In this document: in pieces, positions 26,397-34,260 of the stretch
Layout: the number at the start of each line of letters is the position of its first letter
Position numbering within the stretch: position 1 is the first letter of the stretch
Made by a program: the position numbers and the translations under genes
Assembly: GCA_002295925.1 (NCBI GenBank)
Contig: DBGO01000015.1
Coordinates: 62,001 to 126,000, forward strand
From: Flavobacteriales bacterium UBA852
Lineage (GTDB): Bacteria; Bacteroidota; Bacteroidia; Flavobacteriales_E; Vicingaceae
Direction of reading: 5' to 3'
Length of the DNA: 64,000 nt
Notes under the pieces: generated by a model
The model's database searches: none
The model's input: only the letters and a program-made list of their open reading frames with translations
Told to the model about the DNA's origin: nothing

Positions 26397-26404
26397 CAAA
26401 AGTA
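26397..26404 (-). promoter_or_regulatory. Bacteroidota -7 element before sqr
   Basis: TACTTTTG on the minus strand, 26 bases before the sqr ATG. A TTTA stands 17 bases further upstream as a weak -33 box, inside the inverted repeat at 26412-26437. Confidence 0.5.
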
Positions 26405-26411
26405 CAGCTTT

Positions 26412-26437
26412 TATTATGTGATAAATGGTACATAATA
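26412..26437. repeat. Inverted repeat, putative operator of sqr
   Basis: Eight-base arms TATTATGT and ACATAATA with a 10-base spacer, located where the -33 region of the sqr promoter would be. The form suits a dimeric regulator; the adjacent AraC-type and Crp/Fnr-type genes supply candidates. It does not match the GTAAC-N4-GTTAC site at 28881, so a different protein may bind. Confidence 0.5.
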
Positions 26438-26512
26438 GAGTTGCTGTTGTATTTTTTACCGATTTGAAGCTGTTTTAGAAAAAGAAACAAGTAAATCGGT
26501 CAATTTCGGGGT

Positions 26513-27403
26513 TTAAATTTGCTCTTTGCTCAGTCGCCTTTTTCTGAATTTTTCTGGTGTTTCGCCGGCATATTTTTTGAAAAACCTTGAAAAATAAGCG
26601 TTGTCGTCAAAGTTTAATTGATATGCAATTTCAGCCACGGTTACGCCTGGCATGTTTACCAACAGCCTTTTCGCTTCAACCATTACACGGTTCCGGATAT
26701 GTTCGCCGGCAGAGTGTCCGTAAACTTTTGTGCAAACGGCATTTAAATGATTAGGGGTAATGTGAAGCATCTTGGCATAATCTTTTACACTTCTGTGAGT
26801 CAAAAAATGTTCGTTTACCAATCGGTCAAATTCTTTAATCAACCCAATGTTTTTCGATGAGCCGTTTAGTGGTTTTCGTTCGCTGTGTATGCGTTGTAAG
26901 GTGAAAAGCAACGCTACAATGTACGAACGGATTATTCGTTGTGCGTAAGGAAGGTTTTGTTGGTATTCGTTTAGTAATTTTTCGAACAAATCGGTAATCA
27001 ATAAATTTGTGTCTTTTGACTCTATTTTTAATGATGCATCATTTTTTTGTAAGTGAAAAAAGTCAAAATCCGAAACATTGTGATTTTTGCAATTTAATGC
27101 GAAGAAATCTTCGGTAAAAAACAAAGCGTATCCTTTGGGTAATTCTTCAATATTCCAGTTGTGAATTTGCCCCGGCGATAAAAAATACAACGTGTTGTTT
27201 TGCAACGGATAATCTTTAAAGTCGATTTGGTGACTTCCCTTTCCCGACTCAATGTAAATAATGGTGTAATAAATATGTTTGTGTGGGAAATTCAATTTTT
27301 CCAAATCTTTTTCCACTTCTTGCAAACGATACACCTCGTAGTCTTTGTTTTGCATCGTTTCGCAATCAACTTTATGTATGTTATAGCTGGGAAATTCTGT
27401 CAT
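26513..27403 (-). CDS. AraC-family transcriptional regulator
   Basis: 296 residues. An N-terminal cupin sensor domain (KLNFPHKHIYYTIIYIESGKG and SPGQIHNWNIEELPKGY) is followed by two helix-turn-helix units at about 190-290, including the family signature HSAGEHIRNRV and LNFDDNAYFSRFFKKYAGETPEKF (landmark YFSRFFKK). It lies between sqr and the rhodanese gene on the same strand, 40 bases after the latter. The best guess is control of sqr in response to sulfide or polysulfide, but the effector is unknown. Confidence 0.92.
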   Translation of the reverse strand: MTEFPSYNIHKVDCETMQNKDYEVYRLQEVEKDLEKLNFPHKHIYYTIIYIESGKGSHQIDFKDYPLQNNTLYFLSPGQIHNWNIEELPKGYALFFTEDFFALNCKNHNVSDFDFFHLQKNDASLKIESKDTNLLITDLFEKLLNEYQQNLPYAQRIIRSYIVALLFTLQRIHSERKPLNGSSKNIGLIKEFDRLVNEHFLTHRSVKDYAKMLHITPNHLNAVCTKVYGHSAGEHIRNRVMVEAKRLLVNMPGVTVAEIAYQLNFDDNAYFSRFFKKYAGETPEKFRKRRLSKEQI

Positions 27404-27443
27404 AATTTGTCAATTGGTTGGTGTAAAATAAAGTTACGGTTGT

Positions 27444-27857
27444 TTATTTTTGCTTAGACCACGCGATATATCCGCCGGCAAGATTATAAACTTTTGTAAA
27501 TCCGTGTTCTTTTAAAATTTGAGCCGCTTTCATACTTCTGTGTCCCGAACGGCAATATACAAATACGGGTGTGTTTTTATCCAAACGCTCAATTTTTTGA
27601 ACAAAATCTTTCTGCAATACGTCAATGTTTTTAGCATTGTCGATATGTCCTTGCTTGTATTCTTCGGCTGTACGCACATCCAATAAAACCACTTTTCCTT
27701 CTTGATTTTGCAATAATTCTTTAAATGTTTTTACATCTACGGTTTCTATTACTTTTTTATTCTCTTGTTGGTGTGTAGGTGTTTGTTTATTGATTGTTTG
27801 AGCCGATAATCCTGCTGAAATTAATACAGCGCCTAGTAATGTGATAATTTTTTTCAT
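27444..27857 (-). CDS. Secreted rhodanese-domain sulfurtransferase
   Basis: 137 residues: Sec signal peptide (MKKIITLLGAVLISAGLSAQ) and a single rhodanese domain with the persulfide-carrying Cys102 in the loop CRSGHRS. It would work in the periplasm, moving sulfane sulfur from thiosulfate or persulfides to thiols or cyanide. It lies 12 bases after the Crp/Fnr gene in an apparent three-gene operon (rhodanese, regulator, rhodanese). Confidence 0.92.
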   Translation of the reverse strand: MKKIITLLGAVLISAGLSAQTINKQTPTHQQENKKVIETVDVKTFKELLQNQEGKVVLLDVRTAEEYKQGHIDNAKNIDVLQKDFVQKIERLDKNTPVFVYCRSGHRSMKAAQILKEHGFTKVYNLAGGYIAWSKQK

Positions 27858-27869
27858 AGTTTTTGGTTT

Positions 27870-28496
27870 TTACAGGTTAACAATTTTAATTCTTCCTCTA
27901 AATAAGATAATTTTTCCTTCGTTTTCTAAACATTTAAGCTCGCGCGAAATAACTTCGCGGGTAGAACCCAAATCTTTGGCAATATCGGTATGGGTGATTT
28001 TTATCAAATCGCTTTTGGTTACATTTTGTAAACTGTTCAAATACAAAGCAACTCTGTTTTTTATGGTATTGCTGATGCAAGAATTGTATTTTTCTTGCAG
28101 TTTGGCAAAACGCTTATTGTATTGGTTGATAATGTAATGATTCCAATGTGTGTTTTGCATTAAGGTGTCAAGTTGCGGAGTAGAAATACTATTTACCACC
28201 GAATCTTTTACGCAAATTAATTTTAAAGTAGAAGGCAAATGATTCAGTTTTTGATAGATTCCGGTTATGTTTACATCGCCGGGTTCAATATGGTAGAGCA
28301 ATATTTCTTTATTGTTGTGTTTTTCATATACAGCCATCAATCCTTCCGATACATAAAAAATATCTTTTACTTCATCGCCAAAGTTAAGCAGTATGTCGCC
28401 TTCTTTATAGTTTAAAGAATTGCTGTTTTGAGCAATAATCAGGTCAATTTCTTTTTGCAATTTAGCTTCGTTGATATGTAAGTCGGCAACTTGCAT
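27870..28496 (-). CDS. Crp/Fnr-family transcriptional regulator
   Basis: 208 residues. Cyclic-nucleotide-type beta-roll at about 20-125 and a winged helix-turn-helix at 150-205; the recognition helix STREVISRELK carries the E-x2-SR triad of Fnr-like proteins. The N-terminal cysteine cluster of Fnr is absent, so oxygen sensing through an iron-sulfur cluster is unlikely. Cysteines in LICVKDS, NSCISN and LKCLEN could respond to sulfur species. Its operon starts downstream of a GTAAC-N4-GTTAC palindrome placed like a class II activator site, suggesting autoregulation. Confidence 0.92.
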   Translation of the reverse strand: MQVADLHINEAKLQKEIDLIIAQNSNSLNYKEGDILLNFGDEVKDIFYVSEGLMAVYEKHNNKEILLYHIEPGDVNITGIYQKLNHLPSTLKLICVKDSVVNSISTPQLDTLMQNTHWNHYIINQYNKRFAKLQEKYNSCISNTIKNRVALYLNSLQNVTKSDLIKITHTDIAKDLGSTREVISRELKCLENEGKIILFRGRIKIVNL

Positions 28497-28509
28497 GCTG
28501 TTTCATTTT

Positions 28510-28821
28510 TTAGCTCAATAAAGATTGTAAATAATTCCATGCACCGCCGTTCATTACTTCTATACCTTTGCTTCGCAATATTGCTGCAGCTTGTACACTG
28601 CGAGCCCCCGAACGGCACACAGTAATGACCGGTTTTTCCGTTTTTTGTATTTTCTTTATACTTCCCGATATTTTATCCAAAGGAATATTTTTTGATTCTT
28701 TAATGTGTCCCATTTGAAATTCTTGCGGTGTGCGAACATCAATAATTAATGCGCCTTTTTCCATGAATTCTGCAACTTTTTCTCTTTTTGATTTAATTCC
28801 TAAAAATGATAATAATCCCAT
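28510..28821 (-). CDS. Cytoplasmic rhodanese-domain protein
   Basis: 103 residues, no signal peptide. Single rhodanese domain with Cys69 in CRSGARS and the DVRTPQEF motif near 28-35. An N-terminal LLSFLGIKSKRE helix precedes it. It is the first gene of the operon that continues to the Crp/Fnr regulator (13 bases downstream) and the secreted rhodanese. It may receive sulfur from SQR products inside the cell. Confidence 0.92.
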   Translation of the reverse strand: MGLLSFLGIKSKREKVAEFMEKGALIIDVRTPQEFQMGHIKESKNIPLDKISGSIKKIQKTEKPVITVCRSGARSVQAAAILRSKGIEVMNGGAWNYLQSLLS

Positions 28822-28850
28822 AATATCTCCAACTTTTTTTAATTTTCATT

Positions 28851-28858
28851 CAAATGTA
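28851..28858 (-). promoter_or_regulatory. Bacteroidota -7 element of rhodanese-crp-rhodanese operon
   Basis: TACATTTG on the minus strand, 29 bases before the ATG. At the standard -33 distance there is no TTTG (CGGT instead), as expected for an activator-dependent promoter; the palindrome at 28881-28894 is centred about 41 bases upstream of the expected start point. Confidence 0.55.
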
Positions 28859-28880
28859 TTTATAGAAAAAAGAATAAACC

Positions 28881-28894
28881 GTAACATAAGTTAC
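28881..28894. promoter_or_regulatory. Palindromic Crp/Fnr-type operator
   Basis: GTAACATAAGTTAC: perfect 5-base arms with a 4-base spacer, the geometry of Fnr-like sites. It stands between the divergent rhodanese-crp operon and the ICMT-like methyltransferase gene. Binding by the local Crp/Fnr protein is inferred. Confidence 0.6.
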
Positions 28895-28942
28895 ATTAAA
28901 GAGGTTTGATTATATTTTCTGTTTAGTTTATCGATGAAAATG

Positions 28943-28950
28943 TAAATTTG
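28943..28950 (+). promoter_or_regulatory. Bacteroidota -7 element before ICMT-like gene
   Basis: TAAATTTG, 18 bases before the ATG at 28968. The palindrome at 28881 would be about 67 bases upstream of its start point, so shared control is possible but less well placed. Confidence 0.4.
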
Positions 28951-28967
28951 AAACAAGAGTTTAGGCA

Positions 28968-29546
28968 ATGGAACCAATTACTCAACTATTTGTATGGTGG
29001 ACATTATATTTTGTGCTTCATTCAGTACTGGCACTTAAAAGTGTGAAAGATTATTTTTTTAATGTCTTTAATATGTTGCCGCATCATTACAGAAAAATGT
29101 ATGTTATGCTCGCTGTTATTATGTTAATTCCTCCTTTACGGATAATATCAGCTCAACATAATTTAATATTGGATGTCCCTGTTTGGGTAAGAATCATTGG
29201 CTTTGTTTTAATATTAATTTCTCTTTATTTATTTCCTAAAGCTTGGCGAGGATATCATTTAAAATCATTTATAGGTTTAGAACCCGAAAATCAACAAAAA
29301 TTAGTGGTGTCGGGTATGCATCACTGCGTGCGTCATCCATTGTACAGTGTGTCACTTTTGATGTTGATTGGTGTAATGTTGGCATATCCGGTCGATACAG
29401 TAGTGTTTTCATCATTATATACTATTGTGTATCTTTATATTGGCACTCTTTTAGAAGAAAAGAAATTGGTTGACCAATTTGGTGAAGAATATATTGCTTA
29501 TAAAAGCAAAGTACCAATGTTGATACCTAATTTTAAACATTGTTAA
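28968..29546 (+). CDS. Isoprenylcysteine methyltransferase-like (ICMT/NnrU/MddA-type) membrane protein
   Basis: 192 residues with about five transmembrane helices. The C-terminal signature of the ICMT/PEMT methyltransferases is clear: VRHPLYSVSLLMLIG then EEKKLVDQFGEEYIAYK. These enzymes use SAM to methylate thiols or carboxylates at the membrane; the family contains MddA, which methylates methanethiol. The position opposite a sulfide-handling operon and next to a shared palindrome makes a small thiol an attractive substrate. It is shorter than MddA as I know it. No function beyond the family is secure. Confidence 0.8.
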   Translation: MEPITQLFVWWTLYFVLHSVLALKSVKDYFFNVFNMLPHHYRKMYVMLAVIMLIPPLRIISAQHNLILDVPVWVRIIGFVLILISLYLFPKAWRGYHLKSFIGLEPENQQKLVVSGMHHCVRHPLYSVSLLMLIGVMLAYPVDTVVFSSLYTIVYLYIGTLLEEKKLVDQFGEEYIAYKSKVPMLIPNFKHC

Positions 29547-29705
29547 GCATAAATTCCGTAACACCCTGAATTTTAAATATTCTTTATTGCACAAATTATT
29601 TAATGTGTTGTATTTATTGCGCTTTTATTTATTTAGAATGATTATAAATAAGGGTTTTTTGTGTAATTTTTTTAACATTCGTTAACGGATAATCAATCTG
29701 AATTC

Positions 29706-29713
29706 TAAATTTG
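29706..29713 (+). promoter_or_regulatory. Probable -7 element of the act-cox operon
   Basis: TAAATTTG, 43 bases before the actA ATG at 29756. The -33 region holds GTTAAC within the 8-base palindrome CGTTAACG (29680-29687) instead of TTTG. The rest of the 209-base gap 29547-29755 shows only AT-rich sequence with two copies of TTTATTGC. Confidence 0.45.
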
Positions 29714-29755
29714 CTCAACTAAAAATTATAGTTTTAAAATCGTAATTTAACTGAT

Positions 29756-31048
29756 ATGAGCGTGAAAAGACTTAGTGCAACCTCTCTTTATAAGGCACTT
29801 TTACTAGTCCTGATTTCTATCTTTTCCTTTTCCGGTAAACTTAATGCGCAAGACGGTGAAAAGCTGTTTAAAGCAAATTGTGCAGCTTGTCATACTATTA
29901 CCGATAAGAAATTGGTAGGTCCCGGATTACAAGGGATAAATGATAAGAGAGAAAAAGAATGGTTGCATAAATGGATTAAAAACTCACAAGAATTAATTGC
30001 TTCGGGAGATGCCGATGCTATTGCTGTATTTGAAGAAAATGGTAAAGTGGTGATGCCTCCACAACCTTTGAGTGATGCAGAAATTGATGCAGTATTGGAT
30101 TATATTGCTAATCCACCTGCTGATCAAGCGCCTAAACAAGAGGCTTCTGAAGAAGGAACTACAGCAGCTCAGCCGCAAGGCGAAGACAATTCTTTTTTAA
30201 TTCTTGGGATAATTATTGTTGTATTGATTATTTTGGTTGGATTGTTGAGGAGTACGCAAGTATCTTTAGCTAAAGTTGTTAAAGAAAAAACAGGTGATGA
30301 AGAAATTGTTATAAATGAAACTTGGGGCGACAGTATTCGCGGATTGGTATCTAAAAATAAAGGATGGGTGGCACTTTTTATAGCTATTATGGTGATTTTA
30401 GGTGCTAAAGATGTTTGGGATGCTTTATTATCAATTGGTGTGCATGAGGGATATAAGCCGGAACAACCAATTAAATTCTCGCATAAAATTCACGCAGGTT
30501 TAGATAAAATCGATTGTAATTATTGTCATTCATCGGCAAGACACAGTAAAACTTCAGGTATCCCTTCTTTGAATGTTTGTATGAACTGTCATAAGTTTAT
30601 TGACGGAACAGATGGTAAAACATTTGAATATAACGGTAAAACTTATCCAATGCCTGAAGAAATTGAAAAAATCTACAAACATTTGGATTATAATAAAGAA
30701 ACCGGTAAATATGGCGATAACCCTACACCAGTAAAATGGGTTAAAGTTCATAACTTACCCGATCATGCTTATTTCAATCACTCACAACACGTTGTAGCCG
30801 GAAAGCAAAAATGTCAAAAATGTCATGGACCGGTTGAGGAAATGGATGTTGTGTATCAGCACGCACCTTTAACAATGGGATGGTGTATAAATTGTCACCG
30901 CGAAACTGCTGTTGCTGATAAAGGAAATGGATATTATGAAGAATTTCATGCGCGTTTGACGGATGAATTGAAAGAGAAATATTTGAAAGACGGAAAACTT
31001 ACCGTTGATGAAATTGGCGGTTTAGAATGTGCAAAATGTCATTATTAA
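29756..31048 (+). CDS. actA: Alternative complex III subunit ActA: hexaheme form with N-terminal cytochrome c domain
   Basis: 430 residues with six CxxCH heme sites. The first, CAACH at 42-46 with the axial methionine in VVMPP (Met100), is a mono-heme cytochrome c domain (about 33-120). Transmembrane helices at about 146-164 and 203-217 follow, then the five-heme domain (254-430) of classical ActA: CNYCH, CMNCH, CQKCH, CINCH and CAKCH at the very end. The pentaheme wire passes electrons from quinol oxidation toward the oxidase; the extra domain could extend that path. It heads actABCDEF-coxBA with a signal-anchor N-terminus. Confidence 0.93.
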   Translation: MSVKRLSATSLYKALLLVLISIFSFSGKLNAQDGEKLFKANCAACHTITDKKLVGPGLQGINDKREKEWLHKWIKNSQELIASGDADAIAVFEENGKVVMPPQPLSDAEIDAVLDYIANPPADQAPKQEASEEGTTAAQPQGEDNSFLILGIIIVVLIILVGLLRSTQVSLAKVVKEKTGDEEIVINETWGDSIRGLVSKNKGWVALFIAIMVILGAKDVWDALLSIGVHEGYKPEQPIKFSHKIHAGLDKIDCNYCHSSARHSKTSGIPSLNVCMNCHKFIDGTDGKTFEYNGKTYPMPEEIEKIYKHLDYNKETGKYGDNPTPVKWVKVHNLPDHAYFNHSQHVVAGKQKCQKCHGPVEEMDVVYQHAPLTMGWCINCHRETAVADKGNGYYEEFHARLTDELKEKYLKDGKLTVDEIGGLECAKCHY

Positions 31049-31077
31049 TACTAACTTAACAACACTTACCTGAATAT

Positions 31078-34000
31078 ATGAAAACTCAAAAAAAATATTG
31101 GAAAGGTCTTGAAGAATTGCATAATGACCCTGAATTTGTAGAAAATGCAGGAAAAGAATTTGCAGAATACGTGCCTGTAGATGAGTTTGTTGGCGATAAA
31201 AAAACGCTCGAAGACAGTTCTACATCACGTAGAGACTTTTTAAAGTTTTTAGGGTTTAGCGTTACTGCGGCTTCTTTAGCTGCTTGCGAAACGCCCGTAA
31301 CAAAAGCAATTCCTTACGTAATTAAGCCCGAAGAAATTGTTCCCGGTATGGCAAACTATTATGCCTCTACGTATTATGACGGGAACGACTATGCTTCGGT
31401 GTTGGTAAAAACACGTGAAGGTCGTCCAATAAAAATTGAAGGAAATAAATTATCAAAAATATCACAGGGTGGTGTTAATGCGCGCATTAATGCTTCCGTA
31501 CTTTCTTTGTATGACGGAAACCGCTTGAAGAATCCTTTAAAAGGCGGAAACAAATCTTCGTTCGAAGAAGTTGATAAAGAAATCAAATCAAAATTATCGG
31601 ATATTGCTTCTAAGGGCGGAAAGGTAAGATTATTAACACACTCAATTATCAGCCCTTCTACAAAACAATTAATAGAAGAGTTTGGAAATGCATTCGGTGC
31701 AGCTGAAGGAAACTTTAAACACGTGCAATACGATGCCGTTTCTTACAGCGCAATGCTTACTGCCAATAGAAAATCATTTGGCAAGCAAGTTATACCATCA
31801 TATTATTTTGATAAAGCAAAGGTAATAGTATCCTTATCAGCTGATTTCTTGGCGAACTGGATTTCACCAATTCAATATGCTGCCGATTATGCAAAAACGC
31901 GCAAACCTGAGAATAAATGGATGTCAAAGCATTATCAAGTTGAATCCAATATGTCGTTGACCGGTAGTAATGCAGATGTTCGTATTCCAGTTAAACCTAG
32001 CGAATACGGTGCGTTTTTGGTTGAATTGGCTAATGAAGTAGCCGCTAAAACAGGTGGTCAAAAATTACCTGCAGCTAAATCGGCTTATGAAAAATCAGTT
32101 AAGAAAATTGCTCATGATTTAGTAGAAGCAAAAGGACATTCTATCGTTTTATCAGGAATAAATGATGAAAATATTCAATTACTGGTAAACAAAATCAATT
32201 CCGATTTAGGAAACTATAATCATACCATTGATCTGAATAAACCGGTTTATTTAAAACAATCTATAACTGCAGAGGTTGAAGCTTTGGTTTATGAATTGGA
32301 AAAAGGTCATGTAGATGCTGTTTTTATTCAAGGTGTAAATCCTTTATACAGCTTACCAAAAAAATTAGCCGATAAATTTAAAGCCGGTTTGGCAAAAGCC
32401 AAATTGAGTGTATCGTTTGCTACATATAACGATGAAACAGCGCAAGCGTGTCAATATGTTACTCCTGACAATCATTATTTAGAGTCTTGGAATGACGCTA
32501 TGCCAGTTTTGGGAGAGTATTCACTTACTCAACCAACAATTTCGCCTTTATTCAAAACCCGTCAATTCCAAGAAAGTTTAATGACTTGGGCAGGAATTTC
32601 AGGTACTTATCACGATTACATTCAAAAATACTGGGAAAACAATCTTTTCTCTACTCAAACAGAAAGCATTTTATTTAATGATTTCTGGAATAAAAAATTA
32701 CACGATGGCGTGTATTCCAATAACGCCACTGAAGTTAGAAGAACAGAAGCTCCTCAAGAAGAAATTGAAGCCGAACTAACCGAAGATTATACAGCAGATT
32801 ATTCAGCTGCAGCTAAAAAAGCAGCTTCGGTAAAAGGCGGAAACTGGGAAATGGAGCTTTATACAGCAACTGCCATTGGTGACGGTACTTTAGCCAACAA
32901 TCCTTGGTTACAAGAATTACCCGATCCGGTAACAAAAATTACTTGGGATAATTACATTACAATGAATCCCGAAGATGCCAAAGAGCAAGGATATAATATT
33001 TATTACGGACAAGAAAAACCCGCAACACTTGCTTCGGTTTCTGTAAATGGTATTACAATAGAAAAAATTCCTGTAATAGCATTACCCGGACAAAAACGCG
33101 GTACGGTTGGATTAGCATTAGGTTATGGAAAGCGTGTTGGCGCAATGGAAGAACCGACCGGTGTAAATGCTTATCCTTTATTGACAGATAATTTCAATAA
33201 TATTCAACTGTCTGTTGAAATTACCAATTTAAACGAAGAATACCCTGTAGCGGCTACTCAAACGCATCATACATTTATGGGGCGTGAGTCAATTATTAAA
33301 GAAACAGATTTAGCTACATATAAAACTGGAGATAAACATCACTTCAATCATCAGCATACATTTACAATGGGACACGAGCAAGTTAGCTTAAAAGAAGCTG
33401 ATTTGTATAAACCTTTCCCAATTGAAGAAGTTGGACATCGTTGGGGAATGGTAATTGATTTAAATGCTTGTATCGGTTGTGGTGCTTGCGTAACATCTTG
33501 TATTGCCGAAAACAACATTCCTGTTGTTGGAAAAGATGAAGTACGTCGCTCACGTGAAATGCATTGGTTAAGAATTGACCGTTATTTCAGCTCAATTCCT
33601 GAAGAAGCGGCTAAACCACAAGAAGAACGCGATAATTTCATTATGGATATTCCGGAGTCGGAAAATCCATCAGTAGTGTTCCAGCCAATTATGTGTCAAC
33701 ATTGTAATCACGCTCCTTGTGAAAATGTTTGTCCGGTTGCGGCAACATCGCACAGTATGGAAGGTTTGAATATGATGGCTTATAACCGTTGTATCGGAAC
33801 ACGTTATTGTGCAAACAACTGTCCTTATAAAGTGCGTCGTTTCAATTGGTTTAATTACCAAGGAAATGATAAGTTTACTGACATCAATCCTTCACAAGAC
33901 GATTTAGGTCGTATGGTATTGAATCCAGATGTAGTTGTTCGAGCAAGAGGGGTTATTGAAAAATGTAGTATGTGTGTACAACGCATTCAAGAAGGTAAAC

Positions 34001-34248
34001 TTACAGCCAAAAAAGAAGGACGAAAAGTTATGGATGGAGAAATCCAAACAGCTTGTGCATCAGTTTGTCCTACAAACGCAATTACTTTTGGAGATGTTAA
34101 CGATAAAGAAACAAGAGTGCGTAAAGAGGCTGAAAGCGACCGTTCTTACCATGTATTGGAAGAAATTGGTACACAACCAAATGTTTGGTATCAAGTAAAA
34201 GTAAGAAACGTAGAATCAAATCATTCTAATAATCATCACGAAGCTTAA
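31078..34248 (+). CDS. actB: Alternative complex III iron-sulfur subunit ActB
   Basis: 1056 residues, fusion of a molybdopterin-oxidoreductase-like domain (about 85-720, no cofactor ligand evident) with a ferredoxin-like domain (about 790-1010). A twin-arginine leader, SRRDFLKFLGF, runs into ASLAACE, a lipobox-like end, so it is probably a Tat-exported lipoprotein. Four cysteine groups give the [3Fe-4S]/[4Fe-4S] clusters: CIGCGACVTSC, CQHCNHAPCENVC, CIGTRYCANNC and CSMC with CASVC. It passes electrons within the complex on the periplasmic face. Adjacent act genes leave no doubt about the assignment. Confidence 0.96.
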   Translation: MKTQKKYWKGLEELHNDPEFVENAGKEFAEYVPVDEFVGDKKTLEDSSTSRRDFLKFLGFSVTAASLAACETPVTKAIPYVIKPEEIVPGMANYYASTYYDGNDYASVLVKTREGRPIKIEGNKLSKISQGGVNARINASVLSLYDGNRLKNPLKGGNKSSFEEVDKEIKSKLSDIASKGGKVRLLTHSIISPSTKQLIEEFGNAFGAAEGNFKHVQYDAVSYSAMLTANRKSFGKQVIPSYYFDKAKVIVSLSADFLANWISPIQYAADYAKTRKPENKWMSKHYQVESNMSLTGSNADVRIPVKPSEYGAFLVELANEVAAKTGGQKLPAAKSAYEKSVKKIAHDLVEAKGHSIVLSGINDENIQLLVNKINSDLGNYNHTIDLNKPVYLKQSITAEVEALVYELEKGHVDAVFIQGVNPLYSLPKKLADKFKAGLAKAKLSVSFATYNDETAQACQYVTPDNHYLESWNDAMPVLGEYSLTQPTISPLFKTRQFQESLMTWAGISGTYHDYIQKYWENNLFSTQTESILFNDFWNKKLHDGVYSNNATEVRRTEAPQEEIEAELTEDYTADYSAAAKKAASVKGGNWEMELYTATAIGDGTLANNPWLQELPDPVTKITWDNYITMNPEDAKEQGYNIYYGQEKPATLASVSVNGITIEKIPVIALPGQKRGTVGLALGYGKRVGAMEEPTGVNAYPLLTDNFNNIQLSVEITNLNEEYPVAATQTHHTFMGRESIIKETDLATYKTGDKHHFNHQHTFTMGHEQVSLKEADLYKPFPIEEVGHRWGMVIDLNACIGCGACVTSCIAENNIPVVGKDEVRRSREMHWLRIDRYFSSIPEEAAKPQEERDNFIMDIPESENPSVVFQPIMCQHCNHAPCENVCPVAATSHSMEGLNMMAYNRCIGTRYCANNCPYKVRRFNWFNYQGNDKFTDINPSQDDLGRMVLNPDVVVRARGVIEKCSMCVQRIQEGKLTAKKEGRKVMDGEIQTACASVCPTNAITFGDVNDKETRVRKEAESDRSYHVLEEIGTQPNVWYQVKVRNVESNHSNNHHEA

Positions 34249-34260
34249 AAACTTAAAATA

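Noticed and set aside
27870..28496. Oxygen-sensing Fnr with an iron-sulfur cluster
   Set aside because: The N-terminal cysteine group is missing, so only Crp/Fnr family membership is claimed.
29547..29755. RNA gene or riboswitch in the gap before actA
   Set aside because: The stretch is AT-rich with only two TTTATTGC copies and a short CGTTAACG palindrome; no stable fold or conserved aptamer is seen.
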